Below, one piece after another: positions 8,193 to 16,369 of a DNA stretch of 64,000 bases. Origin of the DNA: Paenibacillus cremeus (lineage in GTDB: Bacteria; Bacillota; Bacilli; Paenibacillales; NBRC-103111); assembly GCF_007786445.1 (NCBI RefSeq), contig NZ_VNJI01000021.1, positions 1 to 64,000 on the forward strand, written 5' to 3'. Within the stretch, counting starts at the first letter, position 1, and each line of letters starts with the position of its first letter. The translations under genes and the position numbers were made by a program. The notes under the pieces are model-generated. The model saw only the letters and a program-made list of their open reading frames with translations. It did not search any database and had not been told where the DNA came from.

Positions 8193-9218
8193 TTAGATTG
8201 CTTGGCGAGCTCTCGGATCTTGCAGCCAGCAGGCGACCGCATGCTTGTCGGATAGCGGCGTAGGCTCCGGATCGTACGCTCCGCAGACGTCCATCGCATA
8301 CTCACAGCGGGCGGCAAATGCACAGCCCTTCGGAGGCGAGAACAAATCCGGAGGCGTGCCCGGTATCGGCGTCAGCGGCAGGGTGGTATCGGTGTCCAGA
8401 CGCGGCACGGAAGCCAGCAGGCCCTTGGTGTACGGATGCTGCGGGCTGTAGAACAGCTCCTGCACCGTCCCGGTTTCCACCACTTTGCCGGCATACATGA
8501 CGTTGACGCGATCGGCAATCTTGGCCACCACGCCCAGGTCATGGGTAATGATGATGATGGAGACGCCGGTTTTCTTCTGCAGCATGCGGAACAGTTCAAT
8601 GATTTGCGCTTGGATGGTGACATCGAGCGCCGTGGTCGGCTCGTCCGCGATGAGAATTGAAGGGCTGCATACGGCGGCGATGGCAATCATCATCCGCTGG
8701 CGCATGCCTCCGCTAAACTCATGCAAATACTGCTTCATTCGCAGCTCCGGCTGGGAAATTCCGACTAAACCCAGCATTTCGATCGCTTGCTTGCGGGCTT
8801 TTTCCCGCGATATTTTCTGATGACGGATGATGCCCTCCATAATCTGCTCCCCAATGGAGATGGTAGGATTCAAGGCGGTCATCGCATCTTGGAAAATCAT
8901 AGAAATCTCCGATCCTCGCAGCTCTCGGAGCTGCTTCTCGGTCAGCTGGGTCAGCTCCTTGCCCTTAAAGCGAATGCTGCCCCTCGGGATCTTTGAGGTG
9001 CGTTCAGGTAAGAGACGCATAATGCTGCGTGCCGTCACGCTCTTGCCGCAGCCGGATTCGCCGACGATCGCCAGTGTCTCGCCCTTGTTCAGTTGGAAGC
9101 TGACACCCCGAACGGCTTGAACCACTCCGCCATGGGTCTTAAAGGAGACGTGGAGATCCTCCACCTCTAGAAGCACGTCGGAAGCGTTCGCTGGTTGCCC
9201 CGTTGCTTTTGCTGTCAT
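8193..9218 (-). CDS. dppD: peptide ABC transporter ATP-binding protein
   Basis: This 341-residue ATPase powers dipeptide/oligopeptide import. Visible motifs are Walker A 'GESGCGKSV', the signature 'FSGGMRQRM', Walker B 'LIADEPTTALD' and the H-loop 'ITHDLG'. The C-terminal oligopeptide-type extension includes the cysteine-bearing 'PKGCAFAARCEYAMDVC' segment typical of the OppD/DppD group. No second ATPase (YkfD/OppF type) is encoded in the operon, so DppD may act as a homodimer or borrow a partner; B. subtilis dpp likewise has one ATPase, with ykfD at the far end. Confidence 0.94.
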   Translation of the reverse strand: MTAKATGQPANASDVLLEVEDLHVSFKTHGGVVQAVRGVSFQLNKGETLAIVGESGCGKSVTARSIMRLLPERTSKIPRGSIRFKGKELTQLTEKQLRELRGSEISMIFQDAMTALNPTISIGEQIMEGIIRHQKISREKARKQAIEMLGLVGISQPELRMKQYLHEFSGGMRQRMMIAIAAVCSPSILIADEPTTALDVTIQAQIIELFRMLQKKTGVSIIIITHDLGVVAKIADRVNVMYAGKVVETGTVQELFYSPQHPYTKGLLASVPRLDTDTTLPLTPIPGTPPDLFSPPKGCAFAARCEYAMDVCGAYDPEPTPLSDKHAVACWLQDPRARQAI

Positions 9219-9223
9219 CGCTG

Positions 9224-10141
9224 CTACCTCCTCTGCCTCGGATTAAAAGCGTCCTGCAGCCCATCACCTACCAAATTGAAGGCAAGCATCGTCAGGGAAA
9301 TGAAGAACGCCGGATAAAACAGCCGCCACCATTGACCGGATAGAATAGTCGACAGCGCGTCATTAGCCATCACGCCCCAGCTCGCCATCGGCGGTTGAAT
9401 GCCGAGTCCGAGGAAGCTGAGAAACGCTTCGGCGAAGATCGCCGACGGGACGGAAAACGTCACTTGAACGATAATGATGCCGACCGCATTCGGCAGCAGG
9501 TGCTTGCGAATGATGTAGCCTGCGCCTGCTCCGAGCGTGCGTGCCGCCAGCACATACTCGGAGGTTTTAAGCGTCAGCACCTGACCGCGGACGATCCGGG
9601 CCATGCCGAGCCAGCCAGTTGCGCTAAGCGCAACGATAATCGTCATCAGCCCCGGGCCCATGACCACCATCAGCAGGATGACGACGAGCAGATGAGGCAC
9701 ACCGTACAAAATATCGACGAAGCGCATCATAATGTTGTCGACTCTGCCGCCAAAATAGCCGGCGATGCCGCCGAACACAATCCCAATCAGAAAATCAATC
9801 AGCGCCGCCATCAGCCCGATAAATAGTGAGATGCGGGCTCCGTACAAAATGCGGGCATACACGTCGCGCCCAAGATCATCCGTGCCGAACCAATGCGCCG
9901 CCGACGGCTTTTGATTGGCATCCAGCAGCACCTGCTTGGAGTAGCTTTGATCGGTGAGCAGCGGTCCGAATATCGCGAGCAGCGCGAGGACGATAATAAT
10001 GATCAAGCCGAGCATAGCTAGCTTGTTTTTCAGCAGCCTCAGCCACGCTTCCTGCCAGAACGACAGACGCGGACGGACAATCGCTTCCTGCGCCTTGTTG
10101 TTCTTGGACATCGGGACGAATAAAGAATCCGGTACATTCAT
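9224..10141 (-). CDS. dppC: peptide ABC transporter permease DppC
   Basis: The 305-residue integral membrane permease has an N-terminal cytoplasmic stretch and about six membrane segments. The conserved extracytoplasmic motif 'HWFGTDDLGRDVYARILYGAR' region is typical of OppC/DppC, and the EAA loop is seen in 'EYVLAARTLGAGAGYIIRKHLLPN'. It is separated from dppB by two bases and from dppD by five bases. It pairs with DppB to form the channel. Confidence 0.94.
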   Translation of the reverse strand: MNVPDSLFVPMSKNNKAQEAIVRPRLSFWQEAWLRLLKNKLAMLGLIIIIVLALLAIFGPLLTDQSYSKQVLLDANQKPSAAHWFGTDDLGRDVYARILYGARISLFIGLMAALIDFLIGIVFGGIAGYFGGRVDNIMMRFVDILYGVPHLLVVILLMVVMGPGLMTIIVALSATGWLGMARIVRGQVLTLKTSEYVLAARTLGAGAGYIIRKHLLPNAVGIIIVQVTFSVPSAIFAEAFLSFLGLGIQPPMASWGVMANDALSTILSGQWWRLFYPAFFISLTMLAFNLVGDGLQDAFNPRQRR

Positions 10142-10143
10142 CG

Positions 10144-11076
10144 TTAGGCCCCCTTCCCGTGCAGCTTGATTCGAGGGTCAATAAGGCCATAAGCGATATC
10201 CACCAAAAACATCATAAAAATCAAGAGTGCGCTGTAAAATACGGTCGTTCCCATAATGAGCGAGTAATCGCGGTTGTTAATGCCGTCAACGAAATATTTG
10301 CCCATGCCCGGGATCGCGAAAATCTTTTCAATAACAAAGCTCCCCGTCAGCACGTTCGCCACTAAAGCTCCGAGCAGCGTAATGACCGGCAGCAGCGCAT
10401 TGCGAAGCGCATGCTTGATCACGATCGTAGCCGGCGAGAGGCCTTTGGCCCGGGCGGTCTCGATGTAGTCTGCCGTCAGCACTTCCAGCATATTGGCCCG
10501 CGTCATCCGCGCAATAATCGCCAGAGGCCCGGTCGAAAGCGCCAGCGCCGGTAAAATAACATGCTTCCAGCTGCCCCAGGTTGCTACCGGAAGCAGCTTC
10601 CATTCGACGGCCACATACTTGATCAGCAGTGTCGCTACGATAAAGTTAGGCACTGCAATGCCGATGACGGCAAAGATCATGGCAAAATAATCGATTATTC
10701 CGTTTTGGCGGAGCGCCGCAACCGTCCCTAGCGCAATCCCTGCGATGACGGCAAATCCGATGGCTACCATCCCAAGCTGGAAGGACACCGGAAATCCGCG
10801 TTCGATCATGGAGTTGACGCTATCCGGGAAATGCCCGATGGACGGACCCAGGTCAAGCGTGAGCAGCGATTTCAAATACATCACATACTGCACGGACAGC
10901 GGTTTATCCAAGTTGTAAAACTCCATCATATTTTGCACGGCTGTCCGGTTGGAGGAGCGGCCGTCTTTTTCAAAGGGCGACCCCGGCACCGTATGCATCA
11001 GAAAAAACGTTACTGTAATGATGAGCCACAGCGTGACAATCATGGAGGCGAATCTGCGAAGTATATATTGTGCCAT
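10144..11076 (-). CDS. dppB: peptide ABC transporter permease DppB
   Basis: The 310-residue permease opens with 'MAQYILRRFASMIVTLW', the standard start of OppB/DppB proteins, followed by 'VTFFLMHTVPGSPF'. The EAA loop is 'DYIETARAKGLSPATIVIKH' near residue 210. About six membrane segments are visible. It is the partner of DppC and follows dppA by 15 bases. Confidence 0.94.
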   Translation of the reverse strand: MAQYILRRFASMIVTLWLIITVTFFLMHTVPGSPFEKDGRSSNRTAVQNMMEFYNLDKPLSVQYVMYLKSLLTLDLGPSIGHFPDSVNSMIERGFPVSFQLGMVAIGFAVIAGIALGTVAALRQNGIIDYFAMIFAVIGIAVPNFIVATLLIKYVAVEWKLLPVATWGSWKHVILPALALSTGPLAIIARMTRANMLEVLTADYIETARAKGLSPATIVIKHALRNALLPVITLLGALVANVLTGSFVIEKIFAIPGMGKYFVDGINNRDYSLIMGTTVFYSALLIFMMFLVDIAYGLIDPRIKLHGKGA

Positions 11077-11091
11077 GCTATCACCCGTTTC

Positions 11092-11916
11092 TTAACAAAA
11101 TTGAGCTTTCATCGCCAGCTCCGTCATTACGATCATGGCTTGATACGCTTCCACGATTGATTGGGCCTGGAATGAAACCGTAGGGCTGTGCTCGTCGATC
11201 GTCGTTCCCGGCATCAAATGCGCCCATTCGGCTTGTCCGTAATTGGCGAATTCGATGGTGAGCAGCGGACGGTCCGGAGGCACGAGCGGCTTCACTTTTT
11301 CGCGGTTCGCCAGCGCTTCCCTCGTCTTCTCGCGCAGCAGCTGCCCGCTTTTCTCCGGTGTCAGGCTGAGCGCGGCGGTGCGGGAAACCCGCTTTTTGAC
11401 AATGGCGGTCGTCACCCCCGGGATCAGCTCCTCCGCTTCGAGCGCGGTCTCGTCGTCGCCCGCCACTAGGAGGACCGGCACGCCGTAATAGCCGGCTACA
11501 TAAGCGTTAAATCCCAGCTCACCGATGGGCTTTTCATTGATGTACATATTGCGCACGCCGAAAATCATCGTATGGCTCAGCACGCCTTTTCGCGCCGCCC
11601 GGGTATGGTAGCCCAGGAACGCCGCGCCCGCGAACGAGCTGTCCAGCCCCTGCACCATCGAAAACGGTTTCACGTCCCCTGAGATGAGTTGTGCCTCCGG
11701 ATGAAGCCTCTCAATGAGCAGGTTGTTCATTTTCGAATGGCTGTCGTTGACGATGACTTCGCTGCAGCCTTCGGCCAACGCGGTGCCAATCACGTGATTG
11801 GCTTCATCGGTCATGATCTGCTGCCCGCGCGCGTAGTTATACTCTTTGGAATCGACAAACGTTTTATCCACCAGCCCCGTAATCCCTTCCATGTCCACGG
11901 AGATATACAGTTTCAA
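11092..11916 (-). CDS. dppA: D-aminopeptidase DppA (M55)
   Basis: This 274-residue zinc D-aminopeptidase cleaves D-amino acid-containing peptides such as D-Ala-D-Ala. It is very close to B. subtilis DppA: 'KLYISVDMEGITGLVD' gives zinc ligands D8 and E10, and 'VNDSHSKMNNL', 'FLGYHTRA' and 'KPIGELGFNAYVAGYYGVPV' carry the other His/Glu ligands. The start codon is TTG at 11914-11916, eight bases after AGGGGG. It is the first gene of the eight-gene operon; a terminator lies directly upstream, so the operon needs its own promoter in about 11917-11950. No clear CodY box was seen. Confidence 0.95.
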   Translation of the reverse strand: MKLYISVDMEGITGLVDKTFVDSKEYNYARGQQIMTDEANHVIGTALAEGCSEVIVNDSHSKMNNLLIERLHPEAQLISGDVKPFSMVQGLDSSFAGAAFLGYHTRAARKGVLSHTMIFGVRNMYINEKPIGELGFNAYVAGYYGVPVLLVAGDDETALEAEELIPGVTTAIVKKRVSRTAALSLTPEKSGQLLREKTREALANREKVKPLVPPDRPLLTIEFANYGQAEWAHLMPGTTIDEHSPTVSFQAQSIVEAYQAMIVMTELAMKAQFC

Positions 11917-11950
11917 GCGATCGCCCCCTTCCTGGGTATAATAGAAACAG

Positions 11951-12013
11951 AAAAAAGCCCAGCAAACAGCCTCAGGATGTCCTTATCCCGATTACCGTCT
12001 GCTGGGTTTTATT
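11951..12013. terminator. terminator between the DUF3870 gene and dppA
   Basis: AAAAAAGCCCAGCA pairs with TGCTGGGTTTTATT, giving a seven-base-pair G+C-rich stem with A/T runs on both sides, so it can work in either direction. Its main use is to end the leftward DUF3870 transcript. Confidence 0.75.
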
Positions 12014-12048
12014 TACGTGTATGTTGCCATACGGATAAATAAAGCAGC

Positions 12049-12408
12049 TTACACCACTGTGCCGGAAGCCTGCAATCCTGGCTCGTCCCGGCTGCTCAGT
12101 GCTAGTTTATATTTTTTCAGCGCGTCCTTGTAGGCCACGATCAGTGCTTTCTGCGAGGACCCGTGGTATCTGCGCCGGACTTCCTCTGCGATCGCCTCGA
12201 AGGCATACATGTTATGGCCGATAAAAATGGATCGAACGAACTCCGATGTGATTGGGATCGTTGAAGAGCACCCGGCATCGACAATCTTGTGATTCGTCGT
12301 GTCCACCACCAGTCCGATAAAAAACGCGTTATACTGCTGTGTGATCGGATTGTTCACGGAAGCTTGCGCGTCGCCGATGACATAAATCGTATCTTTGTCG
12401 TACAGCAT
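12049..12408 (-). CDS. DUF3870 domain-containing protein
   Basis: The 119-residue protein matches the DUF3870 family, recognisable by 'MLYDKDTIYVIGDAQASVNNPIT', 'FFIGLVVDTTNHKIVDAGCSSTI' and 'RSIFIGHNM'. The family function is unknown; members often sit near amidohydrolase and transport genes. The start at 12408 follows AGGAGG at a ten-base spacing. It is transcribed alone toward the terminator at 11951-12013. A nine-base inverted repeat lies just upstream of its ribosome binding site. Confidence 0.8.
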   Translation of the reverse strand: MLYDKDTIYVIGDAQASVNNPITQQYNAFFIGLVVDTTNHKIVDAGCSSTIPITSEFVRSIFIGHNMYAFEAIAEEVRRRYHGSSQKALIVAYKDALKKYKLALSSRDEPGLQASGTVV

Positions 12409-12429
12409 GCTATTGCATCCTCCTTGCTG

Positions 12430-12466
12430 CAACTTTTACGGGAGCGTATATCGACCATAAAAGTTG
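12430..12466 (-). promoter_or_regulatory. inverted repeat and -35-like hexamer ahead of the DUF3870 gene
   Basis: CAACTTTTA at 12430-12438 is perfectly repeated inverted as TAAAAGTTG at 12458-12466, 19 bases apart. TTGACA lies on the reverse strand at 12465-12470, with TATACG only 14 bases further. The repeat may be an operator or a leader hairpin. Apart from this, positions 12471-12622 hold nothing I can name. Confidence 0.35.
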
Positions 12467-12622
12467 TCAACTGTAGTATTCTGTTCCCATTCCGTACGGG
12501 ATGTAGAAAGGATCGCTTCCTACGACCGCCAGATGCCAGTACACTAAAGATGTAATGTAATCTAGTCTAACATCGCTATTATAAGGTTGTAAAGGCTATG
12601 TAAGGGCAATCGAATGAGAGAG

Positions 12623-13798
12623 TTAACTGCGATTGTCCTTGAGGAAGGTGTCGTGCAGGAGCCGCGCCAGGTCTTCCTCCGCCTTAAAGTACACGCCTTG
12701 CTGCGATTTGGTTTGGTGAAGCCCGTTCATGAACAGAATGATGCCCCACCGCTGCTGCTTATGAAAAAACATGTCGCTCAGTAATCCATACGCATCGCCC
12801 GAATGACCGATCAGCCGCTGCCCTGGGATCAGATCCTCGGTAATCAGAAACTGAAGACCGCTGTTCCGAAAAAATCCCTCTCTACGATACCCTGACCAAT
12901 GCGCTGCATGCATGAGATCGACGGTTTCCGGCTTCAAGATTCGTGCTCCGTTACGCTCCCCCCTATTCGCATGGGCTTCGAGGAACCGGGCCAAATCCTG
13001 CACAGTCGTGCGAAGTCCGCCTTGCGGACTGAACAGCGCGCCGTTCACACCCGGCACATAATCGCTGTAATCGATCGGCTCGGACCTTTGGCCTTGAAAA
13101 TCATCTAGTTGAGCGATATAGCGATTTTCCTTCTCGTTGAATTGGTACAGGGTGGCGACGTCGTCGAGATCCTTAATGTCGTTGATATTAAAGCTGGTAT
13201 CTTTCATGCCGAGCGGTTCGAAAATATGTCTGCGGCAGTACAGGTCAAAGCGTTCGCCCGTTAGTTTCTCCACGATCGTTGCCAAAATGACGGCACCCAG
13301 ATTCGTGTATTCAAAGCCTCCCGGATCCCCCGGCTGTCCATCGCCCCAGAGCTTGTCGGTGTAATAGGCCCCATTGGGCAACAAAATATCGGTCAGCCGC
13401 AGCCTAGGCGGATTTTCGTTGCGAGAGTCGACCACAAACCGGACATATTCGTCTTGAAGGCTCGAGGTATGTGTCATGAGATGCTTGAGTGTGATCGGCA
13501 GCTGCGGATGCTTCGGATTACGAACCGGAAAGCCTAGGTATTGACCGATGTCTGATTCTAATGCGCATAGCCCCTGCTCTACAAGCCGCATAATCGCTGT
13601 GGCGACGACGGTTTTGGAAATGGATGCGATCCGAAACACCGTCCGCTCCGTCACAGGTATGCGTCTATCCAGGTTCGCCCAGCCATAGCCGCCGCTCCAG
13701 ATCTGGCGCCCATCTCGCATGACGGAGGCCGCGAGTCCGACGATCCGGTGCTTGTCCAGCAGCTCTTGGATGCGTTCATCTAGCTGATGTAAGGTCAA
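12623..13798 (-). CDS. serine hydrolase of the beta-lactamase/class C family
   Basis: The 391-residue product has the class C beta-lactamase-like fold used by many esterases and D-Ala-D-Ala peptidases. The nucleophile motif SxxK is 'SISK' in 'FRIASISKTVVA', YxN is 'YTN' in 'GGFEYTNLGAV', and 'LIGHSGDAYG' supplies the third motif (HSG). No signal peptide is seen. A TTG start at 13798 follows AGAGGG; the upstream extension reads through a TATAAT promoter element at 13836-13841 and is not believable. Substrate unknown. Confidence 0.85.
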   Translation of the reverse strand: MTLHQLDERIQELLDKHRIVGLAASVMRDGRQIWSGGYGWANLDRRIPVTERTVFRIASISKTVVATAIMRLVEQGLCALESDIGQYLGFPVRNPKHPQLPITLKHLMTHTSSLQDEYVRFVVDSRNENPPRLRLTDILLPNGAYYTDKLWGDGQPGDPGGFEYTNLGAVILATIVEKLTGERFDLYCRRHIFEPLGMKDTSFNINDIKDLDDVATLYQFNEKENRYIAQLDDFQGQRSEPIDYSDYVPGVNGALFSPQGGLRTTVQDLARFLEAHANRGERNGARILKPETVDLMHAAHWSGYRREGFFRNSGLQFLITEDLIPGQRLIGHSGDAYGLLSDMFFHKQQRWGIILFMNGLHQTKSQQGVYFKAEEDLARLLHDTFLKDNRS

Positions 13799-13933
13799 GA
13801 TGAGCCCTCTTTTACATTCTTTTAATATTGCTTTAATTATAATAGAGTCTGTCCGCACTGGGTAGCATTTTTTTGCCGTAAAACGGTCCATTTTATGGAA
13901 AACAAATAAAGCCCTCTCCATGTTTTGGAAGGG

Positions 13934-14527
13934 CTATGGGTTAGTCGTTGGTAGGGGATGACGGGATATTAGCCTAGTATCCCCTGTAATCCGATCCGAA
14001 GCTCTGGGAAAACGAAAATGCAGTTCACTCTCTTTTCCGAACACCTCTCGTTTGGCGTACACGCCTTTCTCCAGCCCATACACCTCAATCGTTTGATTCA
14101 CCGGGTCAACAATCCAGTACTCCTCTACACCGTATCGCTGATAGATTTTAAACTTTTCGTTTCGATCCTTGATCGCTGTTGATGGGGACAGGACCTCAAT
14201 TACCAGTTTGGGTGCGCCCTTGCAGCCTTTCTCATCAAGCTGGGAGGGATTACAAATGACCGAAATATCTGGCTGGCAGACCGTATCGGGGTTATCATAC
14301 TCTTCGCTTTCACTGAGTCGAAGCTCAAAAGGCGCCACGAAGGCTTCACATGAGCTGCCTTTTAGGTAAGTATGTAACTCCACTAGCAGATTAACTACAG
14401 CACGCTGATGTCCGGTCGATGGAGCAGCTGTCATGTTGAAGGCAAGTCCATCAATAAGCTCCAATCGTCCCTCCCAATCCAGCGTATCACGGTACTTGTA
14501 TCGCTTGGCCGGTTCCGGCATACACAT
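13934..14527 (-). CDS. Uma2 family (DUF820) endonuclease-like protein
   Basis: The 197-residue protein belongs to the Uma2 family, which has a PD-(D/E)XK nuclease fold. The catalytic core is visible as 'VCQPDISVI' followed by 'APKLVIEVLSPST', with the trailing 'KIYQRYGVEEYWIVDP' helix and strand. These proteins are often in multiple copies and near mobile DNA; their role is not settled. RBS GGGGGA precedes the start by about nine bases. It is not clearly in an operon with its neighbours. Confidence 0.88.
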   Translation of the reverse strand: MCMPEPAKRYKYRDTLDWEGRLELIDGLAFNMTAAPSTGHQRAVVNLLVELHTYLKGSSCEAFVAPFELRLSESEEYDNPDTVCQPDISVICNPSQLDEKGCKGAPKLVIEVLSPSTAIKDRNEKFKIYQRYGVEEYWIVDPVNQTIEVYGLEKGVYAKREVFGKESELHFRFPRASDRITGDTRLISRHPLPTTNP

Positions 14528-14740
14528 GGCTTCGTTCCCCCACTCTCATGGAAAAATTCTACTATTTATATCAGACCATAAATTAGTTTTACCCACAGTT
14601 AAACGGAATCCATAGCTTCTAGAGCAAAAACGCCTTGGCCATTGCTGTCGTGGCCGCCGCTACTTCCTCTGCCGATAGACGACATCGTCCATGGCTGTAC
14701 GTGTAAAATTACGACAGTGGAATTTTTGGGGGAGGAGGGA

Positions 14741-14773
14741 AAACAAAACAGGCCACCGGATCCGGCAGCCTGT
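14741..14773 (-). terminator. terminator after the Rpn-type gene
   Basis: Read leftward, CAGGCTGCCGGATCCGGTGG...CCTG folds on itself and is followed by TTTTGTTTT. It ends the broken Rpn gene. The remaining bases 14528-14740 contain a 28-codon open frame without a ribosome binding site and nothing else recognised. Confidence 0.6.
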
Positions 14774-14782
14774 CGTCTAAGT

Positions 14783-15661
14783 CTATTCCATAAGCTTCTC
14801 AATTTCCTCTACAGAGCGGCCATAAAACTCGGCAATGAAGGAAATGTCCATTTTTTTCTCAAGCATCATTTTGATGGTCCTCACCATTGCTCTCTTCTCG
14901 CCTTTCTCTATACCTAGCTCAATACCTTTCTCAATACCTCTAGCCTCACTATCCGCGATCAGACTATTACGTTCCAGTAACGAATGCTCGCGCGCTTCGT
15001 ACAACCGGTACGTCTCTTCGTCACTGCTCAGCTTCAGCAGCAGGTCCTCGGTTTTCTTGATTTGCGGGTCCATCTTCATCAGCTCCTTCAATAGAGCATC
15101 CGGTAGCTTTTCATCCAGATACATCAGCCACCGGTGCAGCGAATTGTTCAGATCCTTCTCCATCCGCTCAAACTTGGGCATCTCCAGAAAATGCACTTCA
15201 AAAGCGTCAGTGAGCAGTAAGCTCTTATCTCTATCATCATACAAATGGAAGGTCGTTTAAAACGGCTCACGATCCTTAAACAGGAGAAAATCAAGCAAAT
15301 TGATCGTGACCGTTCGCTTCAGCTTGCTGTAGTCGTCCCCTTGTGTGATCGACCCGATATACATTTTACTCATATAAAAAAGCGAGCGCCTGGCCATATT
15401 ACGGTAATCCGTCAGCTGCATCTCGATATCGTATAGCACATGATCGTCCGTTTCCGCCGAAATATCGAGTCGTCCGGTCTTGTCGTCGATCATCTTTTTG
15501 GTTAACTGCTTGCTTTCTTTCACCTTCAGTTGTCGGATGCGCTTCTCGCCCTCCAGCCCCAGAATCGCATTCAGCAAGCTGATTAAGCTTTCCTTCGATT
15601 GTTCCTCCCCGAACAGCTTCTGAAAAATGAAGTCGTTCTTCGGCTTCATCCTCCGCTTCAT
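14783..15661 (-). pseudogene. Rpn family recombination-promoting nuclease/putative transposase, interrupted by a stop
   Basis: Two adjoining open frames, 15661-15257 and 15244-14783, are in the same frame, separated only by TAA at 15257-15259. Joined they give about 292 residues, the normal length for Rpn/PD-(D/E)XK family transposase-like nucleases. The first half has 'MKPKNDFIFQKLFGEE' and 'TGRLDISAETDDHVLYDIEMQ' (D...ExQ nuclease core); the second has 'LLLTDAFEVHFLEMPKF' and a Glu/Lys-rich repetitive tail (GIEKGIELGIEKGEK). A single nonsense change (e.g. AAA to TAA) explains the break. The second half could only restart at a TTG with no good site. Confidence 0.85.
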
Positions 15662-15755
15662 CGGGCTTCCCTTCACAGATCGTACTTCTTCCAGTATACC
15701 CTCTCCTTTACAGGTTTGCATGTAGAAGCAGCTCTTTTCCGTCCCGGATCAAGCG

Positions 15756-15796
15756 CAAAAAAGCACACCTTCCGCGGGTACGGAAAGGATGTGCTT
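15756..15796 (-). terminator. terminator of the AtuA/acyl-CoA operon
   Basis: Read leftward, AGCACATCCTTTCCG pairs with CGGAAGGTGTGCT and is followed by TTTTTTG. It lies about 60 bases after the thioesterase stop. Confidence 0.85.
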
Positions 15797-15856
15797 CATC
15801 CATTGGCAACATGATATCAAATGGAATCGGGTGATTCAATAAGTACGGGCCGGCCA

Positions 15857-16327
15857 CTATCCGCCTAAGCTTGCGCCCTCATATTTGGCGATAGCCTCTC
15901 TTACCACATCAGGCAGGGGGATGCTCTTTTCGCTCGCTTTGTCGATATAAACCATCGCACCGCGGCCTACCGCTTTGAGCTGGCCGGTGGAGCTTTCCGT
16001 GAGGGCATACTCCAAGTCAAACGAGGAGCGGCCTAGCTTGGCTACGCGAACGTATAGCATCAGCGGCTCCTTTTTTAGCACCTGCGCTAAAAACTGGCAC
16101 TCGAGATCCGCGGTGACGGAAACGGTTCGGGCGTTGAACAGGACATCCGACAGCCCGAGCTGCTCGAGATAGTCGACGCGGCCCTGCTCGTAATAGATGA
16201 AGTAGCTCACGTTGTTGAGGTGCCCCGCCATGTCTGTTTCACAATAGCGAACCTTGATGGGGATGGAAAAATGAAACTTCGCCAGCCACCCCTGCGCATC
16301 CGGCTGAATGTACGGTATTGCTCGCAT
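15857..16327 (-). CDS. acyl-CoA thioesterase, hotdog fold (4-hydroxybenzoyl-CoA thioesterase type)
   Basis: The 156-residue hotdog protein likely hydrolyses an acyl-CoA ester to the free acid. The family signature is 'KVRYCETDMAGHLNNVSYFIYYEQGRVDYL' at residues about 27-55, with the catalytic Asp in 'ETDMAGHLNN'. It is the last gene of the acyl-CoA operon, 42 bases after the carboxylase gene, which suggests it clears a dead-end CoA ester of the same pathway. Confidence 0.88.
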   Translation of the reverse strand: MRAIPYIQPDAQGWLAKFHFSIPIKVRYCETDMAGHLNNVSYFIYYEQGRVDYLEQLGLSDVLFNARTVSVTADLECQFLAQVLKKEPLMLYVRVAKLGRSSFDLEYALTESSTGQLKAVGRGAMVYIDKASEKSIPLPDVVREAIAKYEGASLGG

Positions 16328-16369
16328 CGTTGGTTGGCCTCCTTTGGTTGGCTGCTGCTACCACCCGCC

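Noticed and set aside
11934..11945. TATAAT on the forward strand between dppA and the DUF3870 gene
   Set aside because: It points toward the terminator and no rightward gene follows; taken as chance.
14599..14802. 67-codon open frame between the Uma2 and Rpn genes
   Set aside because: It runs across a terminator hairpin and has no ribosome site.
14882..14950. Short tandem repeat in the Rpn gene (GIEKGIELGIEKGEK) as a mobile or CRISPR-like repeat
   Set aside because: It is the usual repetitive helical tail of this protein family.
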